Positions 7,956 to 15,660 of a stretch of 34,256 nucleotides of DNA are shown here, one piece after another. The translations under genes and the position numbers were made by a program. Every line of letters begins with the position of its first letter. Positions within the stretch are counted from its first letter, which is position 1. The DNA is from an uncultured Synergistaceae bacterium (GTDB lineage Bacteria > Synergistota > Synergistia > Synergistales > Aminiphilaceae), in assembly GCA_937868015.1 (NCBI GenBank), contig CALMLW010000030.1, positions 1 to 34,256 on the forward strand, read 5' to 3'. A model generated the notes under the pieces. That model worked only from the letters and a program-made list of their open reading frames with translations. It had not been told where the DNA came from and ran no database searches.

Positions 7956-9865
7956 GCCGACGGATTTTGTTCTTCGGAGGCCTGGGATTGGCCCTTTTAT
8001 CGGCCCTGTGGAGCGTCGGTCACCGTTGGGGCGCCGAGTTGGAGCGCCGCCAGGTGGCGTTGGTAGTGGAATACCGAGATATCGTCGCCATGGCGGCGGA
8101 AGAGCACCTGCCCCCCGAGGCGGTGCGGGAGCGATTGCAGCGGGCGGGACTCCAAGGTGTCGTGGTGGGGGAGCTCACGGGGGAAGAACTATCCCAGGGG
8201 GCCTTGCCGTTGTGGTATGGCCCCTTGGGGAGCCTGCCCGGCGAGGCGGGATCGAAGTCCATCGATCTCCCCCCTAATCGAGGAACCCTATGGCTCTCCG
8301 GCCGATCTGGTGCCTTGGCTTCAGCGGTGGAAAAATACGTGGCCCTCAAGTTCCCCGACGCGACGGAACGCGGGGGGCGTTCGGGAAAGGTGTGGGTCCT
8401 TCCCCAGGGGGTGAAAGAGCTCTTCGAAGCGGGGGTCTTCCCCGATGTGGAGGGGCTGTCCTTTGCCGAAAGTCAAGGGCTTCCCACGATCTACCGCCCC
8501 GCTCCGGCCCCCGGCGTGGCTCCGGAGCGAGTGGCCGCCCTGGCGGACGCGGTGTTGGCGGACCACCGTCATGTGGTCTGTTTGGCCCCCTCGGGAGCGG
8601 TGGTGGCGGGATACCCCGATCTGGGGGCCCTGGGCAAGGTGCTGAAATCCCGGGGGGTGGATCTGGCCCAGGTGGAGTTCTCCGCCCAGATCGGGGGGGC
8701 GGCGCTGGAGTCGGGGGCCTTCCCCCGCCTTCTTCCCCTGCATAGCGTGACCCAGGACGAGGTGATCTCCAAACGCCTCTGGCGCCCCCTTTTGGTGGAT
8801 CGTATGATCCGGGCCGCCCAGGAACGATCCGTGCGCCTGTTGCTCATGCGCCCCTACCTTCTGGAGTCCGGGTCTCGCCTGACGAAGCTGGAGCAGGATC
8901 TGGGAAGTGTGGCCGAGGCCCTGCGCCGGGCGGGGTACGCCCTCACCTGGCCTACCCCCTACTCCCCCGGAGCCCAAGATTTCTTCGGTGCCTGGGCTTG
9001 CGCCCTGGGGGCTCTCTTCGGAGGAATCCACTTCTTGTGGCGTTTCCGGGGGATTCAGGATCGGGGGATTCCCGGGGCGAGCTTGGGGGTGCTCCTCGTC
9101 GGGGCCGCGCTTTTGGCCTTTATGGCGCTCCGGATGCCCGGAGTGGCCCGGTGGATCGGGGCGGCGGTGGCGGTGATTACCGTCACCGAGGCTTCTTTGG
9201 AAGCCCTGGAGGGATGGCGCACCCCCCTTCAGGCCCTGGCCAAGGCCCTTTTGGTGCTCCTGGCGGGGGGAATGGCCATCGCGGCGTTCTTCGGCGTGCC
9301 GGAGTACATGCTCCGACTGAAGACCTTCTCGGGGGTCAAGGCCACGCTCCTGCTTCCCCCCCTGCTGGTGTTGCTCCACGACTTTCGACGGCGAATCTAT
9401 CCCGAATCCCTGAAGAGCGTCCTCTCCCGTCCCCCCCTCTGGGGGGAGCTGGCGCTCCTCGGGGGGTTTTTCGTGGGGTTGGCAATCCTGGCGGTGCGTA
9501 GCGACAACGTCTCCCTGGCTCCTCAGTGGGAAATGGCCCTCAGAAGTTCGCTGGAGCAGATCTTGGTGGCCCGTCCCCGAAACAAGGAAGTATTTCTCGG
9601 CTATCCCGCCTTGGTGCTCTGGTATGCCGTCCGCCGGGCGGATCTATCCCCTCGTTACCGGGAGGTACTACGCCTTTGCGCGGTGTTCGCCTTCGCCTCG
9701 GCCCTGAATAGCTTCTGTCACTTCCACACCCCCCTGTACTTCACGCTCTGGCGGGTGGGCAATGGATTTTTGGGAGGGCTCTTGGTGGGGGGCCTTTTGG
9801 TGGCTGTGGGGCGATGGATCATCCTTCCCCTGTGGCGACGCCTGGCCCCGGCGATCATGGCATGA
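7952..9865 (+). CDS. DUF5693 multi-pass membrane protein
   Basis: A 637-residue protein with an N-terminal membrane anchor (ILFFGGLGLALLSALWSVGHRW). A large extracytoplasmic domain of about 330 residues follows. After that come eight or more hydrophobic helices starting near FFGAWACALGALFGG and ending in the C-terminal FLGGLLVGGLLVAVGRWIILPLW. The layout matches DUF5693 proteins, which occur beside csaB in Firmicutes and Synergistota. The function is unestablished. By context it may transport, polymerise or export the wall polymer that CsaB modifies; this is inference. It starts at TTG, supported by GGAGGTGA six bases upstream. It overlaps maf by four bases, and its stop overlaps the csaB start (ATGA). 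Confidence 0.85.
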   Translation: MSRRILFFGGLGLALLSALWSVGHRWGAELERRQVALVVEYRDIVAMAAEEHLPPEAVRERLQRAGLQGVVVGELTGEELSQGALPLWYGPLGSLPGEAGSKSIDLPPNRGTLWLSGRSGALASAVEKYVALKFPDATERGGRSGKVWVLPQGVKELFEAGVFPDVEGLSFAESQGLPTIYRPAPAPGVAPERVAALADAVLADHRHVVCLAPSGAVVAGYPDLGALGKVLKSRGVDLAQVEFSAQIGGAALESGAFPRLLPLHSVTQDEVISKRLWRPLLVDRMIRAAQERSVRLLLMRPYLLESGSRLTKLEQDLGSVAEALRRAGYALTWPTPYSPGAQDFFGAWACALGALFGGIHFLWRFRGIQDRGIPGASLGVLLVGAALLAFMALRMPGVARWIGAAVAVITVTEASLEALEGWRTPLQALAKALLVLLAGGMAIAAFFGVPEYMLRLKTFSGVKATLLLPPLLVLLHDFRRRIYPESLKSVLSRPPLWGELALLGGFFVGLAILAVRSDNVSLAPQWEMALRSSLEQILVARPRNKEVFLGYPALVLWYAVRRADLSPRYREVLRLCAVFAFASALNSFCHFHTPLYFTLWRVGNGFLGGLLVGGLLVAVGRWIILPLWRRLAPAIMA

Positions 9866-10899
9866 CCTCCCGATCCTGGGCCGCCGCGCTCTGCGGCTAC
9901 TATGGCTTTGGAAATTTTGGGGACGAGCTCTTGGCCGAGGCCTTGGTCCGAGGGATGGAAGAGTGCGGGGTGCCCCGGGAACGCCTGGTGATTTTGAGTG
10001 CGGCCCCGGAAAGGAGTGCCCGGGATCTGGGAGTGGCCTCCGTGGATCGGTGGAGTTTCCGGGAGGTCTGGGGAGCGCTGAAACGGTCGGAAACCCTGCT
10101 TCTGGGGGGCGGGGGACTCTTTCAGGATGTCACCAGCCTTCGATCCGTCCTATACTATGCGGGAGTGGTGCACCTCGCCCGCATGGCCGGGTGCCGTCCC
10201 TGGGCCTTCGGCCAGTCCGTGGGCCCCTTGAAGAGCTGGATAGGACGGGCCTTGGCGCGCCGTTCCCTGGGGCGCTGTGCCTTTCGCGGAGTGCGGGACG
10301 CCCCCTCGGAGGCCCTATTGCGCCGATGGGAGATGGAGTGTCGCCGTTCCCCCGATGGGGCCTTTCTTTTAGCGGACGAGGGTAACCCGTCGCCAGCGGA
10401 GACGGGGAAAGACCTTTTGGTCAACCTGCGCCCCTGGGGCGGAAGCCTTTCCCGGGACTGCGCCAAGATCGCCGCAGTGGAGGCCTCTCGGCGTCGGCTC
10501 TCCCTGGTGGGGGTGGCCCTGGCCCCCGAAGACGAAGGGGTTTTAGAAGACCTCAGACGCGACGGCGTTTTTCCCTGCACCAGGGTGGTGACTTTGACCG
10601 ACCTTGTCCAGGCCCGGGAACTCTTCGGCGGGGCGGCGATGGCGGTGGGCATGCGGCTTCACTTCCTGGTGATTTCCGCCGTGATGCGTCGCCCCGCTGT
10701 GGCGGTGCCCTACGACCCCAAGGTGGAATCCTTCGCCCGGGATTGGAGTTTTCCCGTCTGGTACGGTGAGGGGCCTCTCCCCGAGCCTGGGGGGGCGGAA
10801 AAAGACCCCGGCGATGCCCGGCAAGAAGTGAAGGCGGCCCTGGAGAGCGCGTGGCTGGCGAGCTCGCAGGAAGCGAGGCGGCGGGAGGTGGAGGCGTGA
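9862..10899 (+). CDS. csaB: Polysaccharide pyruvyl transferase CsaB
   Basis: A 345-residue enzyme that would transfer pyruvate from PEP to a wall polysaccharide, creating the ketal ligand that SLH domains bind. It has CGYYGFGNFGDELLAEAL (11-28), LLLGGGGLFQDVTS, AFGQSVGPL, DGAFLL, a C-terminal GMRLHFLVISAVMRRPAVAVPYDPKV block typical of the pyruvyl transferase superfamily, and a basic tail. The start is the ATG at 9862, which overlaps the DUF5693 stop as ATGA, rather than an in-frame ATG 48 bases upstream. Its stop overlaps the GTG of the next gene. SLH-bearing outer-membrane proteins are known in Synergistota, which makes S-layer or outer-membrane tethering the likely job. Confidence 0.9.
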   Translation: MTSRSWAAALCGYYGFGNFGDELLAEALVRGMEECGVPRERLVILSAAPERSARDLGVASVDRWSFREVWGALKRSETLLLGGGGLFQDVTSLRSVLYYAGVVHLARMAGCRPWAFGQSVGPLKSWIGRALARRSLGRCAFRGVRDAPSEALLRRWEMECRRSPDGAFLLADEGNPSPAETGKDLLVNLRPWGGSLSRDCAKIAAVEASRRRLSLVGVALAPEDEGVLEDLRRDGVFPCTRVVTLTDLVQARELFGGAAMAVGMRLHFLVISAVMRRPAVAVPYDPKVESFARDWSFPVWYGEGPLPEPGGAEKDPGDARQEVKAALESAWLASSQEARRREVEA

Positions 10900-11747
10900 C
10901 GAGCGCTCCGAGCGCGGCGGAAACGGCCCGGGAAATCAGGAAAGACGTGGTCCGAATGATTTCCCTGACGGGAAGGGGAGGGCTGGGGATTTCCCTTGCC
11001 CTGGCGGACCTTTTGACGTGGCTTTACTGGTCCTACCTTCGCGTCGACCCCCGGAACCCCCGGGGAGAAGACCGGGATCGCCTGGTCCTGGGCACCGGGG
11101 CGGGGGCCCCGGCCCTCTACGCCACCTTGGCCCGACGGGGGTACTTCAGCCGGGAAGAGCTGTGGAACTTCTCCCGCCTGGGGGCCATTCTGCAGGGGGT
11201 TCCCGCCAGGCTTTCCATCCCGGGGGTGGATGCCCCCCTGGCGGAGCGGGGACGGGCCCTGGGGGTGGGGTGTGGCATGGCCCTGGGCCTTCGCCGCAAG
11301 GGAAGCCCTCGCCGCGTGGTGTGCCTGCTGGACGGGGCGGCGTGGCAGGAAGGGCTTTTCTGGGAAGGCGTTCGGCGATGCGGGGCCTGGGGGTTGGGTG
11401 GAGTCACGGCGGTGGTGGCCTCCTCGTCGGAGGGGATCTCCTCGGCGTGGTCCCCATCGGAGGCGGAAAGCGCCTTGATCCAAAGGGGGTGGCGCGTCCT
11501 TCGGACGACGGGGCACTGCGTGGATGTCCTGAGCCGCGAGGTGGAAGACATGGAACGAAAGAGGACTTCGGAGCCCCTGGCGGTGCTGGCGGAAACCACC
11601 CTGGGACGGGGAGTACGTCTGGAAGGGGAGCGGGACGAGCGTTTTCACCACGAAGGACGTCCCTGGGACCGGGGCGTCTTAGGGGAGACGTTGCGGGAGA
11701 TCGACGGCAAAAAAGAGGGGGATTCCGGTGCTCCATTCGTTTTCTGA
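10896..11747 (+). CDS. Transketolase-like N-terminal subunit, catalytically degenerate
   Basis: A 283-residue protein aligned by eye to the TPP (N-terminal) half of split transketolases: DLLTWLYWSYLRVDPRNPRGEDRDRLVL, GAPALYATLARRGYF, LDGAAWQEGLFWEG and LAETTLGRGV. Key residues differ. The usual SGHPGG is TGRGGL (His to Arg27). The KGHAAPALY histidine is Ala69. The GSLGQG loop reads AERGRA. GDG is LDG (Asp146 kept), and the metal-binding Asn region reads ASSSEG. Classical transketolase chemistry is therefore doubtful. The start is GTG at 10896 with GGGAGGTGG upstream, overlapping the csaB stop; a longer open frame from 10851 is rejected. It overlaps the C-half by 20 bases. It could be a pseudoenzyme or an enzyme with altered chemistry. 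Confidence 0.8.
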   Translation: MTSAPSAAETAREIRKDVVRMISLTGRGGLGISLALADLLTWLYWSYLRVDPRNPRGEDRDRLVLGTGAGAPALYATLARRGYFSREELWNFSRLGAILQGVPARLSIPGVDAPLAERGRALGVGCGMALGLRRKGSPRRVVCLLDGAAWQEGLFWEGVRRCGAWGLGGVTAVVASSSEGISSAWSPSEAESALIQRGWRVLRTTGHCVDVLSREVEDMERKRTSEPLAVLAETTLGRGVRLEGERDERFHHEGRPWDRGVLGETLREIDGKKEGDSGAPFVF

Positions 11748-12678
11748 CGCCTCCGGAGCCGTGGAGAGGACCTTTGTCGAAGCGTTCCGGCGGGACGAAC
11801 GATGGATGATGGTCTCATCTTCCTCCGCCGACGCCCTTTCCCGGGCGATTTTTCGAGAGTTCCCGGAGCGGTTCCTGGCCGTGGACGGCGAGGAAAGATC
11901 GGTGGTGCTCACCGCCGCAGGCCTTGCCTTGGAAGGCTTTCTCCCCATGGTAGGGCCGGGGTCGCCCCGTATAGTGACCCGGGCGTACGACGAGATTCGC
12001 GCCGCCGTGGCCCTTCCATCCCTGCCGGTGCTCCTTTTGGGGAGCGGGGGAGGGCTTTTTCGAGGAGATCTGGGGGCCCCCGATCAGGTGGTGGAAGACC
12101 TGGCCCTCATGAGGACACTGCCGGGCATGAGGGTCTTTTTCCCCTCGGACGCATCGGTTTTGGCCGAAATCCTGGCGGGGCCCCACGACGGCCCCGTGTA
12201 CCTCCGGTGGGAACCCTGGGGGGGGGATTCTTCGGGGTCCGGAGGAACCTCTCCCCGGGAAGACCTCCTGGCGGGGGGGCGGATCAGGCGCCCCGGAAGC
12301 GCGGTGACGATCTGTACCTACGGTGCCCTGGTGCGTGAAGCCCTCCGGGCGGCGGAAATCCTCTCTTCTCAGGGGATCGATGCGGAAGTGATAGAATGTC
12401 TCTCGTTCAAGCCCCTTCCAGAAAACCTGATCCTCGCCTCGGGTAGAAGGACGGGGTGCGGCGTGGTGGCGGAAGAGCACGTGACGGAGGGCGGTCTGGG
12501 GGCTGCGGTGGCTGAGCTCATGGGGCGGTGCTATCCGATCCCCGTGCTCTCGGTGTCCCTGGAGGGCCACTTTGGCCAAAGTGGCACCGAGGCGGAACTC
12601 CGGGAGTACTACGCCCTCACCCGGCAGCACATGGTGGGGGCGGCGGTGCAGGCCTGGAGCATGAGGAGGGGCGGTTGA
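11728..12678 (+). CDS. Transketolase-like C-terminal subunit, partly degenerate
   Basis: A 316-residue partner of the preceding gene, corresponding to the pyrimidine-binding and C-terminal domains. Recognisable blocks are TAAGLALEG, TRAYDEIRAAVALPSLPVLL, QVVEDLALMRTLPGMRVFFPSD, GPVYLRW, VTICTYGALVREALRAAEILSSQGIDAEVIECLSFKPLPE and AEEHVTEGGLGAAVAEL. The TPP-activating Glu of the usual GIAEQNM is retained as Glu56 in DGEERSV. The substrate-contacting His in the usual GASHQ is replaced (GAPDQ), and the early LDADL motif is gone (VSSSSAD). The GTG start has AGAGGGGGA just upstream. The stop overlaps the FtsE start (TGATG). Domain family is sure; activity is not. Confidence 0.82.
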   Translation: MLHSFSDASGAVERTFVEAFRRDERWMMVSSSSADALSRAIFREFPERFLAVDGEERSVVLTAAGLALEGFLPMVGPGSPRIVTRAYDEIRAAVALPSLPVLLLGSGGGLFRGDLGAPDQVVEDLALMRTLPGMRVFFPSDASVLAEILAGPHDGPVYLRWEPWGGDSSGSGGTSPREDLLAGGRIRRPGSAVTICTYGALVREALRAAEILSSQGIDAEVIECLSFKPLPENLILASGRRTGCGVVAEEHVTEGGLGAAVAELMGRCYPIPVLSVSLEGHFGQSGTEAELREYYALTRQHMVGAAVQAWSMRRGG

Positions 12679-13373
12679 TGGATATCCGCCTTCAGGGGGT
12701 CTCCAAGATCTTTCCCCCGGACATTCGCGCCCTGGAGGACGTGTACCTATCCATCCCCCAGGGGGAGTTTGTCTACCTCGTGGGCACCACCGGATCGGGG
12801 AAGACCACCCTTTTGCGCCTCATTTCCCGGGAGGCCCAGATCACCCGGGGGCAGATCTATGCGGGATCTTATAATTTGAAAAAGATCCCCACGCTGAGCC
12901 TGGCGATCTACCGTCGGGACATCGGGGTGGTTTTTCAGGATTTCAAGCTCCTCCCCGACCTCACGGTCATGGAGAACGTGGCCTTCGTGTTGGAAGTCAT
13001 CGGCGTGCCTCCCCGGGAGATTTCCGAGCGGGTGGGGGAGGTGTTGGAGCGGGTGGGGATGTGGCGCCGCCGCTTTCTCAGGCCTCCTCAGCTTTCCGGA
13101 GGAGAGCAGCAGCGGGTGGCCATAGCCCGGGCGGTGATCAACTCCCCCGCCGTCTTGCTGGCGGACGAGCCCACGGGCAACCTGGACACCCGCACCGCCG
13201 AGGACATCATGCAGCTTCTTCTGTCCATCAACGCCTCGGGGAGCACCGTGATCATGGCCACCCACAACAAATACCTGGTGGATGCCTACCGCCAGCGGGT
13301 GGTGGAGCTCCGGGCCGGTCGGATCGTCCGGGACGAAAAGCGGGGGAGGTACGACGTCGATGGGGACTTTTAG
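12678..13373 (+). CDS. ftsE: Cell division ATP-binding protein FtsE
   Basis: A 231-residue ABC ATPase that works with FtsX at the septum to control peptidoglycan hydrolases. All ATPase motifs are present: Walker [10 protein letters not shown] (36-44), Q-loop [13 protein letters not shown], signature [14 protein letters not shown], Walker [13 protein letters not shown] and the H-loop ATHNK. The VFQDFKLL segment is characteristic of FtsE rather than other ABC ATPases. The ATG at 12678 overlaps the stop of the transketolase-like C-half; a longer frame from 12528 lies inside that gene and is rejected. The gene overlaps ftsX by 14 bases. Confidence 0.96.
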   Translation: MDIRLQGVSKIFPPDIRALEDVYLSIPQGEFVYLVGTTGSGKTTLLRLISREAQITRGQIYAGSYNLKKIPTLSLAIYRRDIGVVFQDFKLLPDLTVMENVAFVLEVIGVPPREISERVGEVLERVGMWRRRFLRPPQLSGGEQQRVAIARAVINSPAVLLADEPTGNLDTRTAEDIMQLLLSINASGSTVIMATHNKYLVDAYRQRVVELRAGRIVRDEKRGRYDVDGDF

Positions 13374-14244
13374 ATATGCCCTGAGGGACGCCTTTCGCCT
13401 TTTGGGACGCCACTGGGGCTTGGCCCTGCTCACGTTGGTCACCGCCACGGCGGTCTTTTTTCTCGTGGGGGGGAGTGCCCTTCTGGTGGTGAATACCAGC
13501 CGCCTGGTGGCTCGGGTGGAGGGAGAACTGGTGATCCACGCTTTTTTAAAAAGCGATAAAAACATGGAGGCCCTGCGGGAAAAGGTGCGGCAGTATCCCG
13601 GAGTGGCGGAGGTCCGGGAGGTGACCCCCGCCGAGGCCATGGACCGCCTGAAAAAATCGATACAAAATCAGGCCCAGGCCTTGGAGATCCTGGGAGAAAA
13701 CCCCCTTCCCCCCAGTTTGGAAATCCGCGTGGAGCGGGCCCAGGACGTGCCGGGGGTGGCCCGGGATCTGCTGACCCTGTCTTCTGTGGACGACGTGGTC
13801 TATCCCGGCGCACTGGCTTCCCGGCTGGCCCGGGTCTCCCGGGTGGTGGTGGAGTTTTCCCTGGTGATCTTGATTATCGCCGTCACCGCCAGTGCCCTGG
13901 TACTCTTTAACACCATACGCATCGCGGTGTACTCAAAAAAAGAAGAGATCTCGGTGATGCTCCTGGTGGGGGCCACGCCGAGTTTTGTGGCCATGCCCTT
14001 CGTGCTCCAGGGAATGATTCTCGGAGTGGCGGGGGCGGCGGGGGCTCTGGGGCTCCTGGGAGGGGCCTACCGGGCCCTGGTGGGGGGCGTGGAGACCTCG
14101 GTGCCCTTTCTCGAGATGGTAAAAGACCCTGACCTCCTGGCGCGCCTGGGGCTCATCCTGGTGGGAGTGGGGATGACGGTGGGATGGGTGAGCAGTTGGC
14201 TTGCGGTGGACCGCTTCATTCGCCGGGCCCTTCGCCCGATTTAG
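13360..14244 (+). CDS. ftsX: Cell division protein FtsX
   Basis: A 294-residue membrane partner of FtsE. It has one N-terminal transmembrane segment (WGLALLTLVTATAVFFLVGG) and an extracytoplasmic domain of about 120 residues (VNTSRLVARVEGELVIHAFL through the LSSVDDVVYPG region). Three further helices follow, with the family's conserved RIAVYSKKEEISVMLLVGAT after the second. The start is the ATG at 13360 with GGGGGAGGT nine bases upstream, not the longer frame from 13282. The extracytoplasmic loop would hold the coiled coil of an EnvC-type hydrolase, which is encoded directly downstream. Confidence 0.94.
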   Translation: MGTFRYALRDAFRLLGRHWGLALLTLVTATAVFFLVGGSALLVVNTSRLVARVEGELVIHAFLKSDKNMEALREKVRQYPGVAEVREVTPAEAMDRLKKSIQNQAQALEILGENPLPPSLEIRVERAQDVPGVARDLLTLSSVDDVVYPGALASRLARVSRVVVEFSLVILIIAVTASALVLFNTIRIAVYSKKEEISVMLLVGATPSFVAMPFVLQGMILGVAGAAGALGLLGGAYRALVGGVETSVPFLEMVKDPDLLARLGLILVGVGMTVGWVSSWLAVDRFIRRALRPI

Positions 14245-14262
14245 CCCGTGAGGGGAGTGGCC

Positions 14263-15561
14263 ATGGCTTTCACCGCCGAGGGTTCGAGAAAAGCCGACCG
14301 AGTAAGGATGATTTGCGCCAGGGTCGTGGTCCTGGGGGCCCTTTTCCTGGGGGCCCTTCCCGTAGGGGCTTTGCGGGGCCAGGCCTGGGGGGCCGCCAGC
14401 GCCGACCTCAAAGCTGACGATGCGGCCAGCGCCGAAGACCTCGAAAAGCGCCTCCGGACGGAAGAAAAGCGCCTGGCCGACATCCAGAAGCGCCTGAAGT
14501 TCCACAAGGGTCAGGTTTCCGTGACCCAGAAAAAGGAAAAGTTGACCCTTTCCGAACTCTCCAAGCTCACGGACGAGATCGGGGAAGCCCAGCAGCAGAT
14601 CAACGTGCTGGAGCTCAGGACCCGGCAGACAAAAAATAAGCTGGCGGAGGTGGAGGCGGAGATCCGAGCCACGGAGGATCAGATCGGAGCCATTCGGGGC
14701 ACCCTGGCGGCGCGGCTGGTGGCCATGTATAAGTACGGCGACGGGGCCAAGATCGACATGCTTTTGGGGGCTCAGGACGCCCAGGATGCCCTTTTGACCA
14801 CCTTTTGCCTCAATCGCATGACCGACCAAGACCGAAGGCTCTTTGCCTCGGCGGTCCAGGCCCAACAGCGCCTGGAAGAGGGGCGGGCCAAGCTCTTGGG
14901 ACACAAGACCCAGCTGGCGATCCAACAGGATCGCATGAGACAGGAGCGTCAACGGTTGGGGCAGGGCATAGCCCTGAGGAACGCCGCCCTGGAGGACCTG
15001 CGAAGCCAGAAGGCCAAGCACGCCACGATGGCCCGTGATTTGGCCCGGCTAGAGGAAGAAATCGAGCGCATCATCCGCACCCTCTTGCAGGAGCGCCAGC
15101 GTATGGCAGAAAAATCCCGCAAGGACCGGGCGGACCAGACGGGGGACAAGACCCTTCTCCTTTCGGCTCCCTCGGGACCATTGATGTGGCCCCATCGGGG
15201 GAAGATCACCAGCCCCTTTGGCAGCCGCATCCATCCCATTTTCAAGACCCGCACGGTGCACACGGGGATCGACATCGATGGAAACATGGGAGACCCGGTG
15301 AAGGCGGCGGCGGACGGAGAAGTGCTCTATGCGGGGTGGCTCAAAGGCTATGGTCAGATCGTCATCCTGGACCACGGAGGGAGCCTTTCCACGGTGTATG
15401 CCCACATGTCTCGCATCAACGTGGAAGAAGGCCAGCGGGTGCGGCGGGGACATGTGGTGGGACGGGTGGGAAGTACGGGAACTTCCACGGGGTCCCATCT
15501 TCACTTCGAGGTGAGGGTGGATGGTAACGCCAAAGAACCCCTGCGCTACCTTAGCCGTTGA
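14263..15561 (+). CDS. EnvC-like murein hydrolase: coiled coil plus M23 (LytM) peptidase
   Basis: An exported protein of 432 residues, with a hydrophobic signal segment (MICARVVVLGALFLGALPVGALRG). A long coiled coil runs from about residue 45 to 290, rich in Lys/Glu/Gln heptads, and a C-terminal M23 domain follows. Zinc ligands are present: His333 and Asp337 in HTGIDID, and His414 in HLHFE (412-416), plus His in VYAHMS. Unlike E. coli EnvC, whose LytM domain is inactive and only activates amidases, this copy should be a working endopeptidase. The start is placed at ATG 14263 behind GAGGGGAG; GTG 14248 has no ribosome site, and ATG 14308 would still include the signal segment. Position after ftsEX suggests direct control by that complex. 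Confidence 0.9.
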   Translation: MAFTAEGSRKADRVRMICARVVVLGALFLGALPVGALRGQAWGAASADLKADDAASAEDLEKRLRTEEKRLADIQKRLKFHKGQVSVTQKKEKLTLSELSKLTDEIGEAQQQINVLELRTRQTKNKLAEVEAEIRATEDQIGAIRGTLAARLVAMYKYGDGAKIDMLLGAQDAQDALLTTFCLNRMTDQDRRLFASAVQAQQRLEEGRAKLLGHKTQLAIQQDRMRQERQRLGQGIALRNAALEDLRSQKAKHATMARDLARLEEEIERIIRTLLQERQRMAEKSRKDRADQTGDKTLLLSAPSGPLMWPHRGKITSPFGSRIHPIFKTRTVHTGIDIDGNMGDPVKAAADGEVLYAGWLKGYGQIVILDHGGSLSTVYAHMSRINVEEGQRVRRGHVVGRVGSTGTSTGSHLHFEVRVDGNAKEPLRYLSR

Positions 15562-15660
15562 TGGGATCCTAAGGGTAAAAGAGGGGGCGAAGGGCCCCAC
15601 GGGACTCGACTTTCATGGAGTGAAGAAGCGAGCGCGGAGGAAGAAAGGTGTGCGAGAGGC

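Noticed and set aside
10851-10895. Longer N terminus of the transketolase-like N-half
   Set aside because: It overlaps csaB and has no ribosome site, whereas GTG 10896 has GGGAGGTGG directly upstream and overlaps the csaB stop by four bases.
12528-12677. Longer N terminus of FtsE
   Set aside because: It would overlap 150 bases of the transketolase-like C-half and give a low-complexity extension. ATG 12678 matches the FtsE N terminus.
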